36,424 bases of DNA from an uncultured Prevotellaceae bacterium (GTDB taxonomy: Bacteria > Bacteroidota > Bacteroidia > Bacteroidales > Bacteroidaceae): positions 1 to 36,424 of the forward strand of contig CACYKE010000025.1 of NCBI GenBank assembly GCA_902774925.1. The letters are read 5' to 3'. The translations under genes and the position numbers were made by a program. The notes beneath the pieces were generated by a model. It had not been told where the DNA came from. It was given only the letters and a program-made list of their open reading frames with translations, and made no database searches. Below are positions 1 through 9,785 of the stretch, piece by piece. The stretch's first letter is position 1. The number at the start of each line of letters is the position of its first letter.

Positions 1-1
1 C

Positions 2-127
2 GAGAACAATTACACCGGCGACATCGCCCCCGGGCTTGCCGGTCGTCCTCTCACTAATCAACGGCCCATACGTCGTGACGAGATTGGCGACAACCACCCC
101 GGTCCAAATATCATCTTTAAGCAATGA
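2..127 (+). CDS. C-terminal tail of an unidentified protein (5' end outside window)
   Basis: An open frame enters from the left edge and ends at the TGA at 125-127, giving about 41 residues ending NHPGPNIIFKQ. The stop overlaps the next start as ATGA, the usual sign of translational coupling, so this is probably the previous gene of the same operon. The tail is too short for a family call. Its Gly/Pro/Asn-rich end faintly resembles the end of the beta-helix protein at 6011-7762, but that is only an impression. Function unknown. Confidence 0.6.
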   Translation, partial: ENNYTGDIAPGLAGRPLTNQRPIRRDEIGDNHPGPNIIFKQ

Positions 128-2367
128 AGCAAACCAACTACCACCTCTTTGACTTCATGGACTTTGACCCGTCATTGCAGCGGGAAGAAGCCCTATGGAA
201 GGCATACGAACCTAAAAACATAGAGGAACGCAAGGGCGACATCATCGTCACCATTCCCTATCAGCAGCAACTGCATCAGGAAGACATGGCGCCTGACACC
301 ACGATGCCCCAGCAGTCTTTCGACCTCATCATCCGGGCTTACGAGCCTAACATCCTCCGCCTTTTCATCACCATGAGTGGTGACGAAATGACGGAACGTG
401 ACGACATGCTGCAGTTCAGCCCCGGCATCAAGCGCCAGCCCCTTCATTATGTGTGTGGCGATGTCATCGCCACTAATGGGAAGAAGGTGGCGACGATTGA
501 CCTCAGCGCGCCCTGCATTGACCATTGGAGCGATTTGCTTCCGGCACCGCAGTCTGCACCCTTTCTTACTTTCTATCCAGACGGTGATGAGACGAAAGGC
601 ATTGCCCTCAGTGACGACCACTTTTCTCCCCCGCGCTATGACGCGCTACCTTTGGGCTTCTGTAGTGTGTGTTGCGACGCAACAAGCCATCAAGAGCGTG
701 CCACCATCAGCTTTAAGTGCGAGCCTGACGAGTGTTTCGTCGGAACGGGCGAACGTTTCCGCAAGATGGACCTCAGCGGACAAACGTTTCAATTAAAGAA
801 TCAGGACGGACAGGGCGTGAACAATCGCCGTTGCTACAAGAACATCCCGTTCTATATGAGCAGTAGAATGTATGGTTGTTTCTATCATACAAGCGACTAC
901 TGCAAGCTGTCGCTGGCCGACCACAGCACGCGTAGCGTACAATTTATGTGTGACCGTGCAACACTCGACGTATTCCTCATTGGAGGACAGACGCCAGAAG
1001 AAATCCTGCGCGGCTATCGTATGTTGACGGGATTCCCCGCCATGCCGCCATTGTGGTCGTTCGGCATTTGGATGAGTCGCATGACATACTTCAGTGCCGA
1101 CGAGGTTAACGATATTTGCAATCGCCTACGTGTTGAGCATTACCCGTGCGATGTTATCCACCTCGACACAGGATGGTTCCGAACGGACTGGCTCTGCGAA
1201 TGGAAGTTCAACCCCGAGCGCTTCCCTGACCCTCAAGGATTTATAAAGAGTCTTGCTGATAAGGGCTTCAAGGTGAGTCTTTGGCAGTTGCCATATGTAG
1301 CTAAGGGCGCAGAACAACTAGAGGAAGCTAAGAAAAATAAGTATATCGGTCCTTTGTTGAAAGAACAAGCCTCCGAGGGCTCTAACTTCTCCGCACTCGA
1401 TTACGCGGGGACTATTGACTTTACTTACGACAAGGCCCTCGATTGGTATAAAAATACGTTGTTGAAGCCCTTATTGGATATGGGTGTAAAATGTATCAAG
1501 ACCGATTTCGGCGAGAATATCCACATGGATGCGGTATATCATGGTATGACACCAGAACGGCTTAATAATATCTATGCATTGCTGTATCAGAAAGCTGCAT
1601 ACGAGATAACGAAGGAGGTTACGGGAGAAGGTATTGTATGGGCCCGCGCCGCATGGGCCGGTTGCCAGCGCTATCCACTGCATTGGGGCGGCGACAGCGA
1701 ATCATCTTGGGCAGGTATGGCAGGAAGTTTGAAGGGCGGTCTGCATTTCGGACTGTCGGGTTTTGCCTTTTGGAGTCACGATGTGCCAGGTTTCCACTCT
1801 ACACCAGATTTCATGAATTCCGTGCTCGACGAGAACGTGTATGTTCGCTGGACGCAGTTCGGTGTTTTCTCCAGTCATATGCGTTATCACGGCACCTGTA
1901 AGCGTGAACCGTGGTACTATCCCAATATTGCGCCCATCGTAAAACGCTGGTGGAAGTTGCGTTATAATCTATTACCTTATATTTTAGAGCAGGCTGAGGC
2001 GTGTACTAAGACCGGTTGGCCGATGATTCGTGCTTTATTGATGCATCATCCATACGACAAACAGGTATGGCATATTGACGACGAGTACTATTTCGGCTCG
2101 GAATTCCTCGTCGCTCCTGTTATGAATAGTGAGAATCGTCGTGATATTTATCTGCCTGAGGGCTTGTGGGTGAACTTTTTTACAGGCGAAAGACTTGACG
2201 GTGGACGTTGGTGTTATGACGTCGAAGTACCGCTCGACCAGATGCCCGTTTTCGTACGTCCTGGAGCACATATTCAAATGTATCCTGATGACGTGGAATC
2301 TACCGACGACATGGATCTTACGAAAGCAATAACTATTGAAATAACTAAAGACTACAAAGGAATATAA
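124..2367 (+). CDS. GH31 alpha-xylosidase-like glycoside hydrolase
   Basis: The 747-residue protein has the GH31 barrel and resembles YicI-type alpha-xylosidases. The nucleophile motif KTDFGE places the catalytic Asp at residue 461, and HWGGDS places the acid/base Asp at 524. WMSRMTYFSADEV and HLDTGWF, both near the barrel start, and GLSGFAFWSHD after the acid/base are also typical. There is no signal peptide, so it probably works inside the cell on imported oligosaccharides. The start is fixed by the ATGA overlap with the upstream frame. The symporter begins immediately after its stop, suggesting that uptake and cleavage are coupled. Known activities include release of alpha-xylose from xyloglucan fragments; in this context an alpha-xylosyl or 2-O-methyl-xylosyl unit of a complex pectin is another possibility. 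Exact specificity cannot be read from sequence; alpha-glucosidase is the main alternative. Confidence 0.9.
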   Translation: MKQTNYHLFDFMDFDPSLQREEALWKAYEPKNIEERKGDIIVTIPYQQQLHQEDMAPDTTMPQQSFDLIIRAYEPNILRLFITMSGDEMTERDDMLQFSPGIKRQPLHYVCGDVIATNGKKVATIDLSAPCIDHWSDLLPAPQSAPFLTFYPDGDETKGIALSDDHFSPPRYDALPLGFCSVCCDATSHQERATISFKCEPDECFVGTGERFRKMDLSGQTFQLKNQDGQGVNNRRCYKNIPFYMSSRMYGCFYHTSDYCKLSLADHSTRSVQFMCDRATLDVFLIGGQTPEEILRGYRMLTGFPAMPPLWSFGIWMSRMTYFSADEVNDICNRLRVEHYPCDVIHLDTGWFRTDWLCEWKFNPERFPDPQGFIKSLADKGFKVSLWQLPYVAKGAEQLEEAKKNKYIGPLLKEQASEGSNFSALDYAGTIDFTYDKALDWYKNTLLKPLLDMGVKCIKTDFGENIHMDAVYHGMTPERLNNIYALLYQKAAYEITKEVTGEGIVWARAAWAGCQRYPLHWGGDSESSWAGMAGSLKGGLHFGLSGFAFWSHDVPGFHSTPDFMNSVLDENVYVRWTQFGVFSSHMRYHGTCKREPWYYPNIAPIVKRWWKLRYNLLPYILEQAEACTKTGWPMIRALLMHHPYDKQVWHIDDEYYFGSEFLVAPVMNSENRRDIYLPEGLWVNFFTGERLDGGRWCYDVEVPLDQMPVFVRPGAHIQMYPDDVESTDDMDLTKAITIEITKDYKGI

Positions 2368-3927
2368 ATGGAAAGTCACTACATGCAGGGCCTTGACTGG
2401 GTCATCCTGGGAATCTATTTTGCTGTGCTCATCGCCATAGGGCTTTGGGCCAGTAGTAAACGCAAGAAGGGAGGTTCGCTGTTTTTGGCCGAACACAGTC
2501 TTAGATGGCACCATATTGGTTTTTCGATGTGGGGCACCAACGTCGGTCCGTCAATGCTTATCGCCAGTGCCTCTGCAGGTTTTACGACGGGTATTGTATC
2601 AGGTAACTATGCTTGGTATGCATTTGTGTTCATCGCTCTGTTAGCCTTCGTCTTTGCACCACGCTATCTCGGAGCGAAGGTACATACCCTACCAGAGTTC
2701 ATGGGACTACGTTTCGGACAATCAACACGTAATATTCTTGCTTGGTATACTATTGTGACAATTGTCATCTCATGGTTGGCACTAACACTCTTCGCCGGTG
2801 GCATCCTCATCCGTCAGGTTTTTGACATTCCAATGTGGATGTCGGCAATGGTGCTGCTCATTATATCGGCCTTCTTCACTATGCTTGGCGGACTGAAGGC
2901 CGTTGCTTATACCAACGTCTATCAGATGATATTGCTCATTGTCGTGTCGCTGGTGTTGGTAGTTGTTGGACTTGACCGCGTCGGTGGCATACAAGCATTG
3001 GTTGACAAAGTTCCTGCTGACTATTGGGTGATGTTCAAGCCCAATTCTGACGAAGCCTTCCCGTGGTTGCCAATCGTCTTGGGCTATCCCGTCATGGGCG
3101 TCTGGTTCTGGTGTACTGACCAGTCGATGGTACAACCAGTTTTGGCTGCCAAGGATTTGCGTGAGGGGCAGTTAGGCACTAACTTTACAGGTTGGCTGAA
3201 GATACTCGATGTAGCGTTGTATATCGTGCCGGGCATCCTTTGTTTCGCCCTATTCCCCACGCTCGAGAATCCAGATGAGGCCTATCTTACAATGGTTGAG
3301 AATCTGTTTCCTGTAGGTATGGTTGGTCTCGTATTCGCTGTACTGACCGCATGCTTGGTATCAACCATCGGCTCTGCACTCAACGCATTAAGCACCGTCT
3401 TTACAATGGACATCTACGTGAAGCGCTTTCGTCCAAACGCTTCGCAGCGTCGCATCAACTACGTGGGTCGACTGGTTACCGTCATTGGTGCCGTCATTGC
3501 CATTGCAATGACTGTAGCCATCGATGCCATCAAGGGGCTCAACCTGTTTAACGTCTTCCAGTCGGTGCTTGGTTTCATAGCCCCACCGATGGCCGCTGTC
3601 TTCGTACTCGGCATCTTCTGGAAACGAGCTACAACACGTGCTGCTAATTTTGCACTGACTATTGGAACAGCGTTCTGTCTCATCGTGGGTGTGCTCTACC
3701 TTTGGCCACCCGAGTGGCTCCGCTTCCCCTGGCCGCACTTTATGCTCCTTTCGTTCGAACTTTTCGTCATTCTTGTCATCTCTATGGTTATTATCTCGTT
3801 GACCGATAGCGACAAGACACAATACATCATCCCCGAGCCTATCCATGAAGGCTGGTCGAAACTAGCCATAAGTCTATGGATAGCTCTAGCCGTAGTGATG
3901 ATTTCCCTTTATGTCTACTTTAACTAA
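2368..3927 (+). CDS. Sodium:solute symporter (SSS family), probable sugar transporter
   Basis: The 519-residue protein consists largely of hydrophobic segments, about 13 by eye, beginning DWVILGIYFAVLIAIGLWAS. Typical SSS features include the GGSLFLAEHSLRWHHIGFSM region after helix 1, the GTNVGPSMLIASA segment of helix 2 and LGGLKAVAYTNVYQ in the middle. It should cotransport Na+ and a sugar or small glycoside across the inner membrane. The ATG directly abuts the GH31 stop and has an AAAGGAAT purine stretch just upstream; a second in-frame ATG five codons later is possible. Lying between a cytosolic-looking GH31 and secreted glycoside hydrolases, it likely imports the product that GH31 cleaves. 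No SusC/SusD pair is seen in the window. Confidence 0.92.
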   Translation: MESHYMQGLDWVILGIYFAVLIAIGLWASSKRKKGGSLFLAEHSLRWHHIGFSMWGTNVGPSMLIASASAGFTTGIVSGNYAWYAFVFIALLAFVFAPRYLGAKVHTLPEFMGLRFGQSTRNILAWYTIVTIVISWLALTLFAGGILIRQVFDIPMWMSAMVLLIISAFFTMLGGLKAVAYTNVYQMILLIVVSLVLVVVGLDRVGGIQALVDKVPADYWVMFKPNSDEAFPWLPIVLGYPVMGVWFWCTDQSMVQPVLAAKDLREGQLGTNFTGWLKILDVALYIVPGILCFALFPTLENPDEAYLTMVENLFPVGMVGLVFAVLTACLVSTIGSALNALSTVFTMDIYVKRFRPNASQRRINYVGRLVTVIGAVIAIAMTVAIDAIKGLNLFNVFQSVLGFIAPPMAAVFVLGIFWKRATTRAANFALTIGTAFCLIVGVLYLWPPEWLRFPWPHFMLLSFELFVILVISMVIISLTDSDKTQYIIPEPIHEGWSKLAISLWIALAVVMISLYVYFN

Positions 3928-3936
3928 TCAAAAGAT

Positions 3937-6006
3937 ATGAAAAGATTCCTATTAATATGTTTCGTTTGCTGTGCTTTTGCCGCAGCCTCAACGGCCCAAG
4001 GCCTCACCGACATGAGCCGCAGTCAGCAAGCTCAGATGCACAACCTCCCCATGGGCGCCGTGCGCTGGACGGGTGGTTTCTGGGGCGACGTCTTCGATAC
4101 AATGCACGGCACCGGTGTGTGGGAGATGTGGAACACATGGAACACACCGTGGGAAACGCTTGATTCCGACGGCAAGCACGGCTCGCACGGTTTCCGTAAC
4201 TTTGAGGTGGCTGCTGGCACTGTTAAAGGTAAGCATCATGGTCCCCCGTTCCACGACGGCGACATGTATAAATGGTTAGAAGCCTGCGCCGCCGTCTATG
4301 CTGTAACCAAGGACGCGGAGCTCGACGTCCTTATGGACCGCTTTATCGAACAGGTCGCTCTGGCTCAACGCGCCGACGGATACATACATACCCCTGTCGT
4401 TATCAGCGAGCGCAACCAGGGTATCGACAGCCACGCAGGTACGGAGAACGCTGCTGGCATCACCATCGGCAAGGACCAGGCTCACGCCTTCGCTTCACGT
4501 CTGAATTTCGAGACCTACAACCTCGGTCACCTCATGACCGCTGGTATCGTTCACAAGCGCGCCACGGGCAAGACCACCCTCTTCAATTGTGGGCGGAAGG
4601 CTGCCGACTTCTTGTATAACTTCCTGACCAACGACGCTGCCGAGCTCTCGCGCAACGCCATCTGCCCCAGCCACTACATGGGTGCTGCAGAGATGTACCG
4701 CGAGACTGGCGACCCCAAGTATCTAGAATTGGCAAAAGGTCTCATTGCCATCCGCGACAGTGTCACCAATGGCGAGGACCACAATCAAGACCGTCATAAG
4801 TTCCGCGACCAGTATGAGGCTATGGGCCACGCTGTTCGTGCCAACTACCTCTATGCCGGCGTTGCCGACCTCTATGCAGAGACAGGCGAGGCCCAATTGC
4901 TGAAGAATCTTACCGCCATTTGGGATGACATCGTCAATCATAAGATATACCTCATGGGTGGTTGCGGCGCCCTCTACGACGGTGTTAGTCCTGACGGCAC
5001 TACCTACGACCAGCCTAGCATCCAGCAGATTCATCAGGCCTACGGTCGCCAGTTCCAGCTGCCGCAAGAGGCTGCCCACAACGAGATATGTGCCCAGATT
5101 GGCATGATGCTCTTCTCATGGCGTTTGTTCCAGACCACAGTTGACCCCAAGTACATCGACAACATCGAAAACGAACTCTATAACGGCATTCTCTCAGGCG
5201 TCAGCCTCGACGGCAAGGACTTCTTCTATACCGAGGCCCTGCGCCGCACCAAAGAGTTCCCCTACGTCATGCGTTGGCCCAAGCACCGCCAGCGCTACAT
5301 ATCCTGCTTCTGCTGTCCGCCGAACACCCTCCGCACGCTCTGTCAGGCTCAGGAATACGCCTACAGCATCAACAAGGACACGCTCTGGGTGAACCTCTAC
5401 GGCCAAAATGTTCTCAAGACCAAAGATCTTGAAATAGAGCAGCAGACCAATTATCCCTGGGACGGTCACATCCGCCTTACCATCAAGAAAGCCAAGCACC
5501 TTAAGAGCATTCGTATGCATATTCCAGGGTGGAGCACCGACTTGTCGCTGAAACTGAATGGTGAGTCCATCCTCGTGGAAGACCTGCGCCAACCTCGCCA
5601 ATGGAAAAAGGGTGACGTCATTGAGCTTGACCTGCCCATGCCCGTCCGCCTCGTCGAGGCCAATCCACTGGTCGAGGAAGCCAAGAATCAAGTGGCTGTT
5701 ATGCGCGGCCCCATTGTCTATTGCCTTGAAGGTCAGGATATAGCCAAAGGCGTACGCATCAACGACATCGCTATCCCTGCCGATGCCCACTTCACTGAAG
5801 TTCCCGTCACCATCGCCGGTACCAAGATGCTCGCCCTTGAAACCGATGCTCTTCTCACTGGCCAAGATGCTTGGGACAACAACACTCTCTACCGCGAACT
5901 CCGTCCTGTCAGCAAGCAGAAAGTAAAGATTCGCCTCATCCCCTATTACGCGTGGGATAACCGCGGCATTGACGACATGAGCCTATGGCTTCCTTTAGCA
6001 CGTTAA
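3937..6006 (+). CDS. GH127 (DUF1680) glycoside hydrolase, beta-L-arabinofuranosidase-like
   Basis: The 689-residue protein begins with a signal peptide (KRFLLICFVCCAFAAASTAQ), so it acts in the periplasm or outside. The DUF1680 zinc/thiol site is present: Glu383 and Cys385 in HNEICA, then Cys457, Cys459 and Cys460 in SCFCCPPNT. GH127 enzymes use one of the paired cysteines as nucleophile. The residue 16 before Glu383, which in the Bifidobacterium enzyme is the acid/base Glu of a GEAF-type motif, is Gln367 here (HQAYGRQFQLP). This suggests a divergent mechanism or substrate. In Bacteroides RG-II loci a GH127 member is reported to act on aceric acid. It lies nine bases after the symporter and four before the next gene, clearly in one operon. 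Family call firm, substrate open. Confidence 0.88.
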   Translation: MKRFLLICFVCCAFAAASTAQGLTDMSRSQQAQMHNLPMGAVRWTGGFWGDVFDTMHGTGVWEMWNTWNTPWETLDSDGKHGSHGFRNFEVAAGTVKGKHHGPPFHDGDMYKWLEACAAVYAVTKDAELDVLMDRFIEQVALAQRADGYIHTPVVISERNQGIDSHAGTENAAGITIGKDQAHAFASRLNFETYNLGHLMTAGIVHKRATGKTTLFNCGRKAADFLYNFLTNDAAELSRNAICPSHYMGAAEMYRETGDPKYLELAKGLIAIRDSVTNGEDHNQDRHKFRDQYEAMGHAVRANYLYAGVADLYAETGEAQLLKNLTAIWDDIVNHKIYLMGGCGALYDGVSPDGTTYDQPSIQQIHQAYGRQFQLPQEAAHNEICAQIGMMLFSWRLFQTTVDPKYIDNIENELYNGILSGVSLDGKDFFYTEALRRTKEFPYVMRWPKHRQRYISCFCCPPNTLRTLCQAQEYAYSINKDTLWVNLYGQNVLKTKDLEIEQQTNYPWDGHIRLTIKKAKHLKSIRMHIPGWSTDLSLKLNGESILVEDLRQPRQWKKGDVIELDLPMPVRLVEANPLVEEAKNQVAVMRGPIVYCLEGQDIAKGVRINDIAIPADAHFTEVPVTIAGTKMLALETDALLTGQDAWDNNTLYRELRPVSKQKVKIRLIPYYAWDNRGIDDMSLWLPLAR

Positions 6007-6010
6007 GATC

Positions 6011-7762
6011 ATGAGAAAGGTCATAATTGTCATTTTCCTCGTCTGCGGTCTGAACGTTCACGCTGCCGACATCCATATTACCCCCGACTCTTCTCTCGCC
6101 GATGCTGTCCGCCATGCCCGTGAGATGCGTCGTTTGGGTCAAGCTACCGATGTTACCATCCACCTCGCTCCCGGTACCTATTTTCTCTATGATCCCCTTC
6201 GCCTCCGTCCTGAGGACAGCGGCCTCACCATCACCGGCAACAACGCGGTTATCAGTGGTGGGATGAAGATTACGAATTGGAAGAAGCAAGGGAAACTGAT
6301 GGTTGCCGACGTCCCTGATTTCAACGGTCGGCCCATCGACTTCCGCCAGCTGTGGATTAACGGTAGCAAAGTCGTCCGTGCCCGTAGTGTGTCCGTCGGT
6401 CTTGCCGATGGAAACGACCCATTTGAACAGATGCCCCGCATCCGCACCTACGACAAAAAAGGCCACATATTATGGGTTCCTAAGACTGCTGTAGCGAAAA
6501 TATTGAACGCACCTTACGCAGAGATGGTGTTGCACGAGATGTGGTGCACCAGTAACCTCCGCATCAAAAGCATTGATATTCAGGGTGACTCCGCTGCCGT
6601 GCGTTTCCACAACCCAGAGGCGAAGATTCAGTTCGAGCACCCCTGGCCCTCGCCCATGACGCCCGACACCGAACACCCCTCGCCGTTCTATTTAACCAAT
6701 GCCAAGGAACTTCTTGACGAGCCCGGCGAATGGTATCACGACATCCGCGGCCACAAGCTCTACTATATGCCTCGTCAGGGCGAAACCATCCGCGAAGCCA
6801 TTGTACCCGTATTGAAAACGCTGATCGACGTCGTTGGCACTGCCGAACGTCCTGTTCGTAATATCACTATGAAAGGTATTACCTTCGCCCACACTACATG
6901 GATGCGTCCTTCAGAAAGAGGGCACGTCCCCTTGCAGACCGGCATGTATCTCATTGAAGCCTACAAGCTCCGCCCGCAGATTGACCGCCCCAACAACCAC
7001 AAGCTCGACAATCAGGGCTGGCTCGGTCGTGCTGACGCTGCAGTCGAACTGCGCTACACCGAGGATGTCAACTTCGACGGCTGCCGCTTCGAACACCTCG
7101 GCGGTTCCGGTCTCGACTACGTTATTGGCTGTCGCGGCGGAACCGCGACACATTGTACCTTTACCGATATCGCTATGAATGGTTACGTCTGCGGCAGTTT
7201 CTCGCCCGAAGGACTTGAGACCCATCTGCCATATGCGCCCACCGACTTCCGCGAGGTTTGCACGGGGCAAACCGTCAGTGACTGCGATTTTTACGACGTT
7301 ACCAACGAGGACTGGGGCTGTGTCGCCATCGCGGCGGGATATGTTAGTGGCATAACCATTGACCACAATACCATTCACGACGTTTCGTACACAGGCATCA
7401 GCCTTGGTTGGGGCTGGAACCGCGACTCTGTCTGCATGCGCGACAACCGCGTCCACGCCAACCTTATCTATAACTACGCGCAGCACATGTACGACTGCGC
7501 CGGCATTTACACGCTCGGCAACCAGCCCGGCACCGTCATCAGCGAGAATGTCGTCCGCGACATCGCCCGCCCGAGCTATGTCCACGACCCTAATCACTGG
7601 TTCTACCTCTACACTGACGAAGGCTCCAGTAATATCACGATAAAGGACAACTGGACGCCCGAGGAAAAGTTCCTCAAGAACGCTAATGGTCCCGGTAATG
7701 TTTGGGACAACAATGGCCCACAAGTAAACGAAAACATCAAACGCAATGCAGGCAAACTATAA
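6011..7762 (+). CDS. Secreted right-handed beta-helix glycosidase, GH141-like
   Basis: The 583-residue protein has a signal peptide (RKVIIVIFLVCGLNVHAA) and a parallel beta-helix pattern. Visible parts are an N-terminal SLADAVRHAR...TIHLAPGTY segment, an FRQLWINGSKVVRARS motif near residue 118, and FYLTNAKELLDEPGEWYHD near 225. Helix rungs with G-x-D-N-x-I patterns follow from about 280 to 540. This layout fits GH141, whose Bacteroides member cleaves alpha-L-fucose in RG-II; a xylanase is also in the family. Other beta-helix enzymes (pectate lyase-like, GH120) are alternatives. Its position between GH127 and GH78 matches, from memory, the order BT1003-BT1002-BT1001. The 3' end overlaps the GH78 gene by 17 bases. 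Confidence 0.72.
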   Translation: MRKVIIVIFLVCGLNVHAADIHITPDSSLADAVRHAREMRRLGQATDVTIHLAPGTYFLYDPLRLRPEDSGLTITGNNAVISGGMKITNWKKQGKLMVADVPDFNGRPIDFRQLWINGSKVVRARSVSVGLADGNDPFEQMPRIRTYDKKGHILWVPKTAVAKILNAPYAEMVLHEMWCTSNLRIKSIDIQGDSAAVRFHNPEAKIQFEHPWPSPMTPDTEHPSPFYLTNAKELLDEPGEWYHDIRGHKLYYMPRQGETIREAIVPVLKTLIDVVGTAERPVRNITMKGITFAHTTWMRPSERGHVPLQTGMYLIEAYKLRPQIDRPNNHKLDNQGWLGRADAAVELRYTEDVNFDGCRFEHLGGSGLDYVIGCRGGTATHCTFTDIAMNGYVCGSFSPEGLETHLPYAPTDFREVCTGQTVSDCDFYDVTNEDWGCVAIAAGYVSGITIDHNTIHDVSYTGISLGWGWNRDSVCMRDNRVHANLIYNYAQHMYDCAGIYTLGNQPGTVISENVVRDIARPSYVHDPNHWFYLYTDEGSSNITIKDNWTPEEKFLKNANGPGNVWDNNGPQVNENIKRNAGKL

Positions 7763-9785
7763 ACCCACTTGGATTTGGTACCCTGGTGACTTCGAAATCT
7801 GGCTCGGCAACATCTTCAACAACCGTCGTACCGAGCGTGGCGCGATGTTCCCTCCGTTCTGGAAACAGGACTCTCACTACCCTACCGTCGAGTTCACAAC
7901 GACCGTAGAGCTGGAGAATCCGGAAGACATCGTGATAACTGCCGAAGGACAGTACGGTCTGACGGTTGACGGCAAATTGCAGACTTCGCGGAACATCCCC
8001 AAGGGGCACCATCGGATAGGGATAAAGGTGTGGAACCAGGCGACACCACCTGCCGTTTTTGTTTGTGGAAAGACCATAAAATCCGATGCGTCGTGGCAAA
8101 CGACTTCCGAGGATAAGGTATGGATTGACGAGAATGGCATAGCACATGGTTCCGGCATCTATGTGCCTGTGGGTTATTGGAACTTCAACTCTGCCGACAC
8201 ACCGCCCTCAAAATATCACCTAGAACGTCGCGAGCTACGCCCCGTCAGCAAGGAGGAAATCTGTACTCAGGGAGGATTAACCAAGGGTATGCTTTATGAC
8301 TTCGGACGTGAGGTATTTGGTTACCTGAGGCTATCGAATCAAGAATACATTATCAATGTCTACTACGGGGAGAGTCGCGAGGAAGCGCTCGACAAGGAGC
8401 ATTGTGAAACCCTCGATCAACTAAAGCCGGGGCGTCGTGAGCCCGACAGCAAAGCCTTCCGCTATGTGTATATCGAAGGCGACTATGCACTGGGGGCTTG
8501 GTGGGATGATGTGTGGATGGAGTATGAGTATGCGCCCTTCGACGAACAGCGTTCAGGCAAATTCCGTTGTTCTGACGATGAAATCAACCGCATCTGGGAC
8601 GTCGCCGCCTACACGATGGACCTCACCACACGCGAATTTTTCATGGACGGTATTAAGCGCGATCGCTGGACGTGGTCGGGCGACGCCATCCAGTCGTATC
8701 TCATGAACTACTACCTGCGTTTCGACGCGGAGTGCGTCAAGCGCACCATCCGCCAGCTCCGCGGGAAAGATCCCGTCACCGCCCACGTCAACACCATCAT
8801 GGACTACACGTTCTATTGGTTCAAGTCCATACATGACTATTACGAATATACTGGTGATGTCGCCTTCGTCCGCGAGATGTGGCCCCGCATGGTGACGCTC
8901 ATGGACTACGTCGAAGGCCGTATAAACAGCCATGGCATGGCCGAAGGTCTGCCCGACGACTGGATTTTCGTCGACTGGGTGGACTTCCCCATGCACAAAC
9001 GCGGCACGCTCGCCTTTGAGCAAATACTGCTGATGAAGGCGATGGAGACGATGGCCATCTGCGCCGAACTCGTCGGCGACGCGCAAGTATCGGGTTACCG
9101 CATTAAGGCCGAGACACTCCGCAATAAAATAAAGCAAACTTTCTGGAGCAACGAACTGAAGGCCTTCTTCCACGCTATTGAGGAAGGAACGTTGAACCGC
9201 CAGATTACCAAGTTCCCCAACATGTTCGCCATTCTCTACGGACTGGCTGACGAGGAGGAGCGCCACGACATCATGCAGAGCGTCATGCTCAACCCCGACG
9301 TTCCCGCCATTACCACGCCCTACATGCGCTTCTACGAACTCGAGACGCTGCTGCTGGACGGCCGCCACGAACAAGTGTTGAAAGAAATCCGCGACTACTG
9401 GGGCGGCATGCTGCGCGAGGGTGCCACGTCGTTCTGGGAGAAATACGTTCCCTCCGAATCAGGTGCACAACATCTGGCCATGTACGGCCGTCCGTACGGA
9501 AAGTCGCTGTGTCACGCCTGGGGCGCCTCGCCCGTCTATCTCTTGGGCAAATACTACCTTGGCGTGCGTCCCACGAAGCCCGGCTACGAGGAGTTCGAAG
9601 TCCGTCCGAACCTCGGCGACCTTGAATGGATAGCGGGCGACGTTCCCACGCCCAATGGCCTGATTCATGTCGAGATGTCGCGCCACGAAATAAAAGTGCG
9701 TGCTACGGAAGGCCGCGGCACGCTCTATTACGGTGACCAGCAACTCAGCATTGAGGCTGGCTGTGAGACGGTTATGCGAATTTAA
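7746..9785 (+). CDS. GH78 alpha-L-rhamnosidase
   Basis: The 679-residue protein carries GH78 signatures: a beta-sandwich N-terminal part, the catalytic (alpha/alpha)6 segment starting SGKFRCSDDEINRIWDVAAY, and the active-site motif MDGIKRDRWTWSGD with Asp301, Asp306 and Asp313. The C-terminal sandwich includes SLCHAWGASPVYLLGKYYLG. In characterised GH78 enzymes the position five after the first Asp is often Glu; here it is Asp306, as in a Bacteroidota subgroup. It should release terminal alpha-L-rhamnose. The start overlaps the upstream gene by 17 bases and no signal peptide is visible, unlike the two preceding enzymes. The conserved-looking PTWIWYPGDFEIWLG right after the Met supports this start. 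The last 14 bases overlap the opposing dehydrogenase gene. Confidence 0.88.
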   Translation: MQANYKPTWIWYPGDFEIWLGNIFNNRRTERGAMFPPFWKQDSHYPTVEFTTTVELENPEDIVITAEGQYGLTVDGKLQTSRNIPKGHHRIGIKVWNQATPPAVFVCGKTIKSDASWQTTSEDKVWIDENGIAHGSGIYVPVGYWNFNSADTPPSKYHLERRELRPVSKEEICTQGGLTKGMLYDFGREVFGYLRLSNQEYIINVYYGESREEALDKEHCETLDQLKPGRREPDSKAFRYVYIEGDYALGAWWDDVWMEYEYAPFDEQRSGKFRCSDDEINRIWDVAAYTMDLTTREFFMDGIKRDRWTWSGDAIQSYLMNYYLRFDAECVKRTIRQLRGKDPVTAHVNTIMDYTFYWFKSIHDYYEYTGDVAFVREMWPRMVTLMDYVEGRINSHGMAEGLPDDWIFVDWVDFPMHKRGTLAFEQILLMKAMETMAICAELVGDAQVSGYRIKAETLRNKIKQTFWSNELKAFFHAIEEGTLNRQITKFPNMFAILYGLADEEERHDIMQSVMLNPDVPAITTPYMRFYELETLLLDGRHEQVLKEIRDYWGGMLREGATSFWEKYVPSESGAQHLAMYGRPYGKSLCHAWGASPVYLLGKYYLGVRPTKPGYEEFEVRPNLGDLEWIAGDVPTPNGLIHVEMSRHEIKVRATEGRGTLYYGDQQLSIEAGCETVMRI

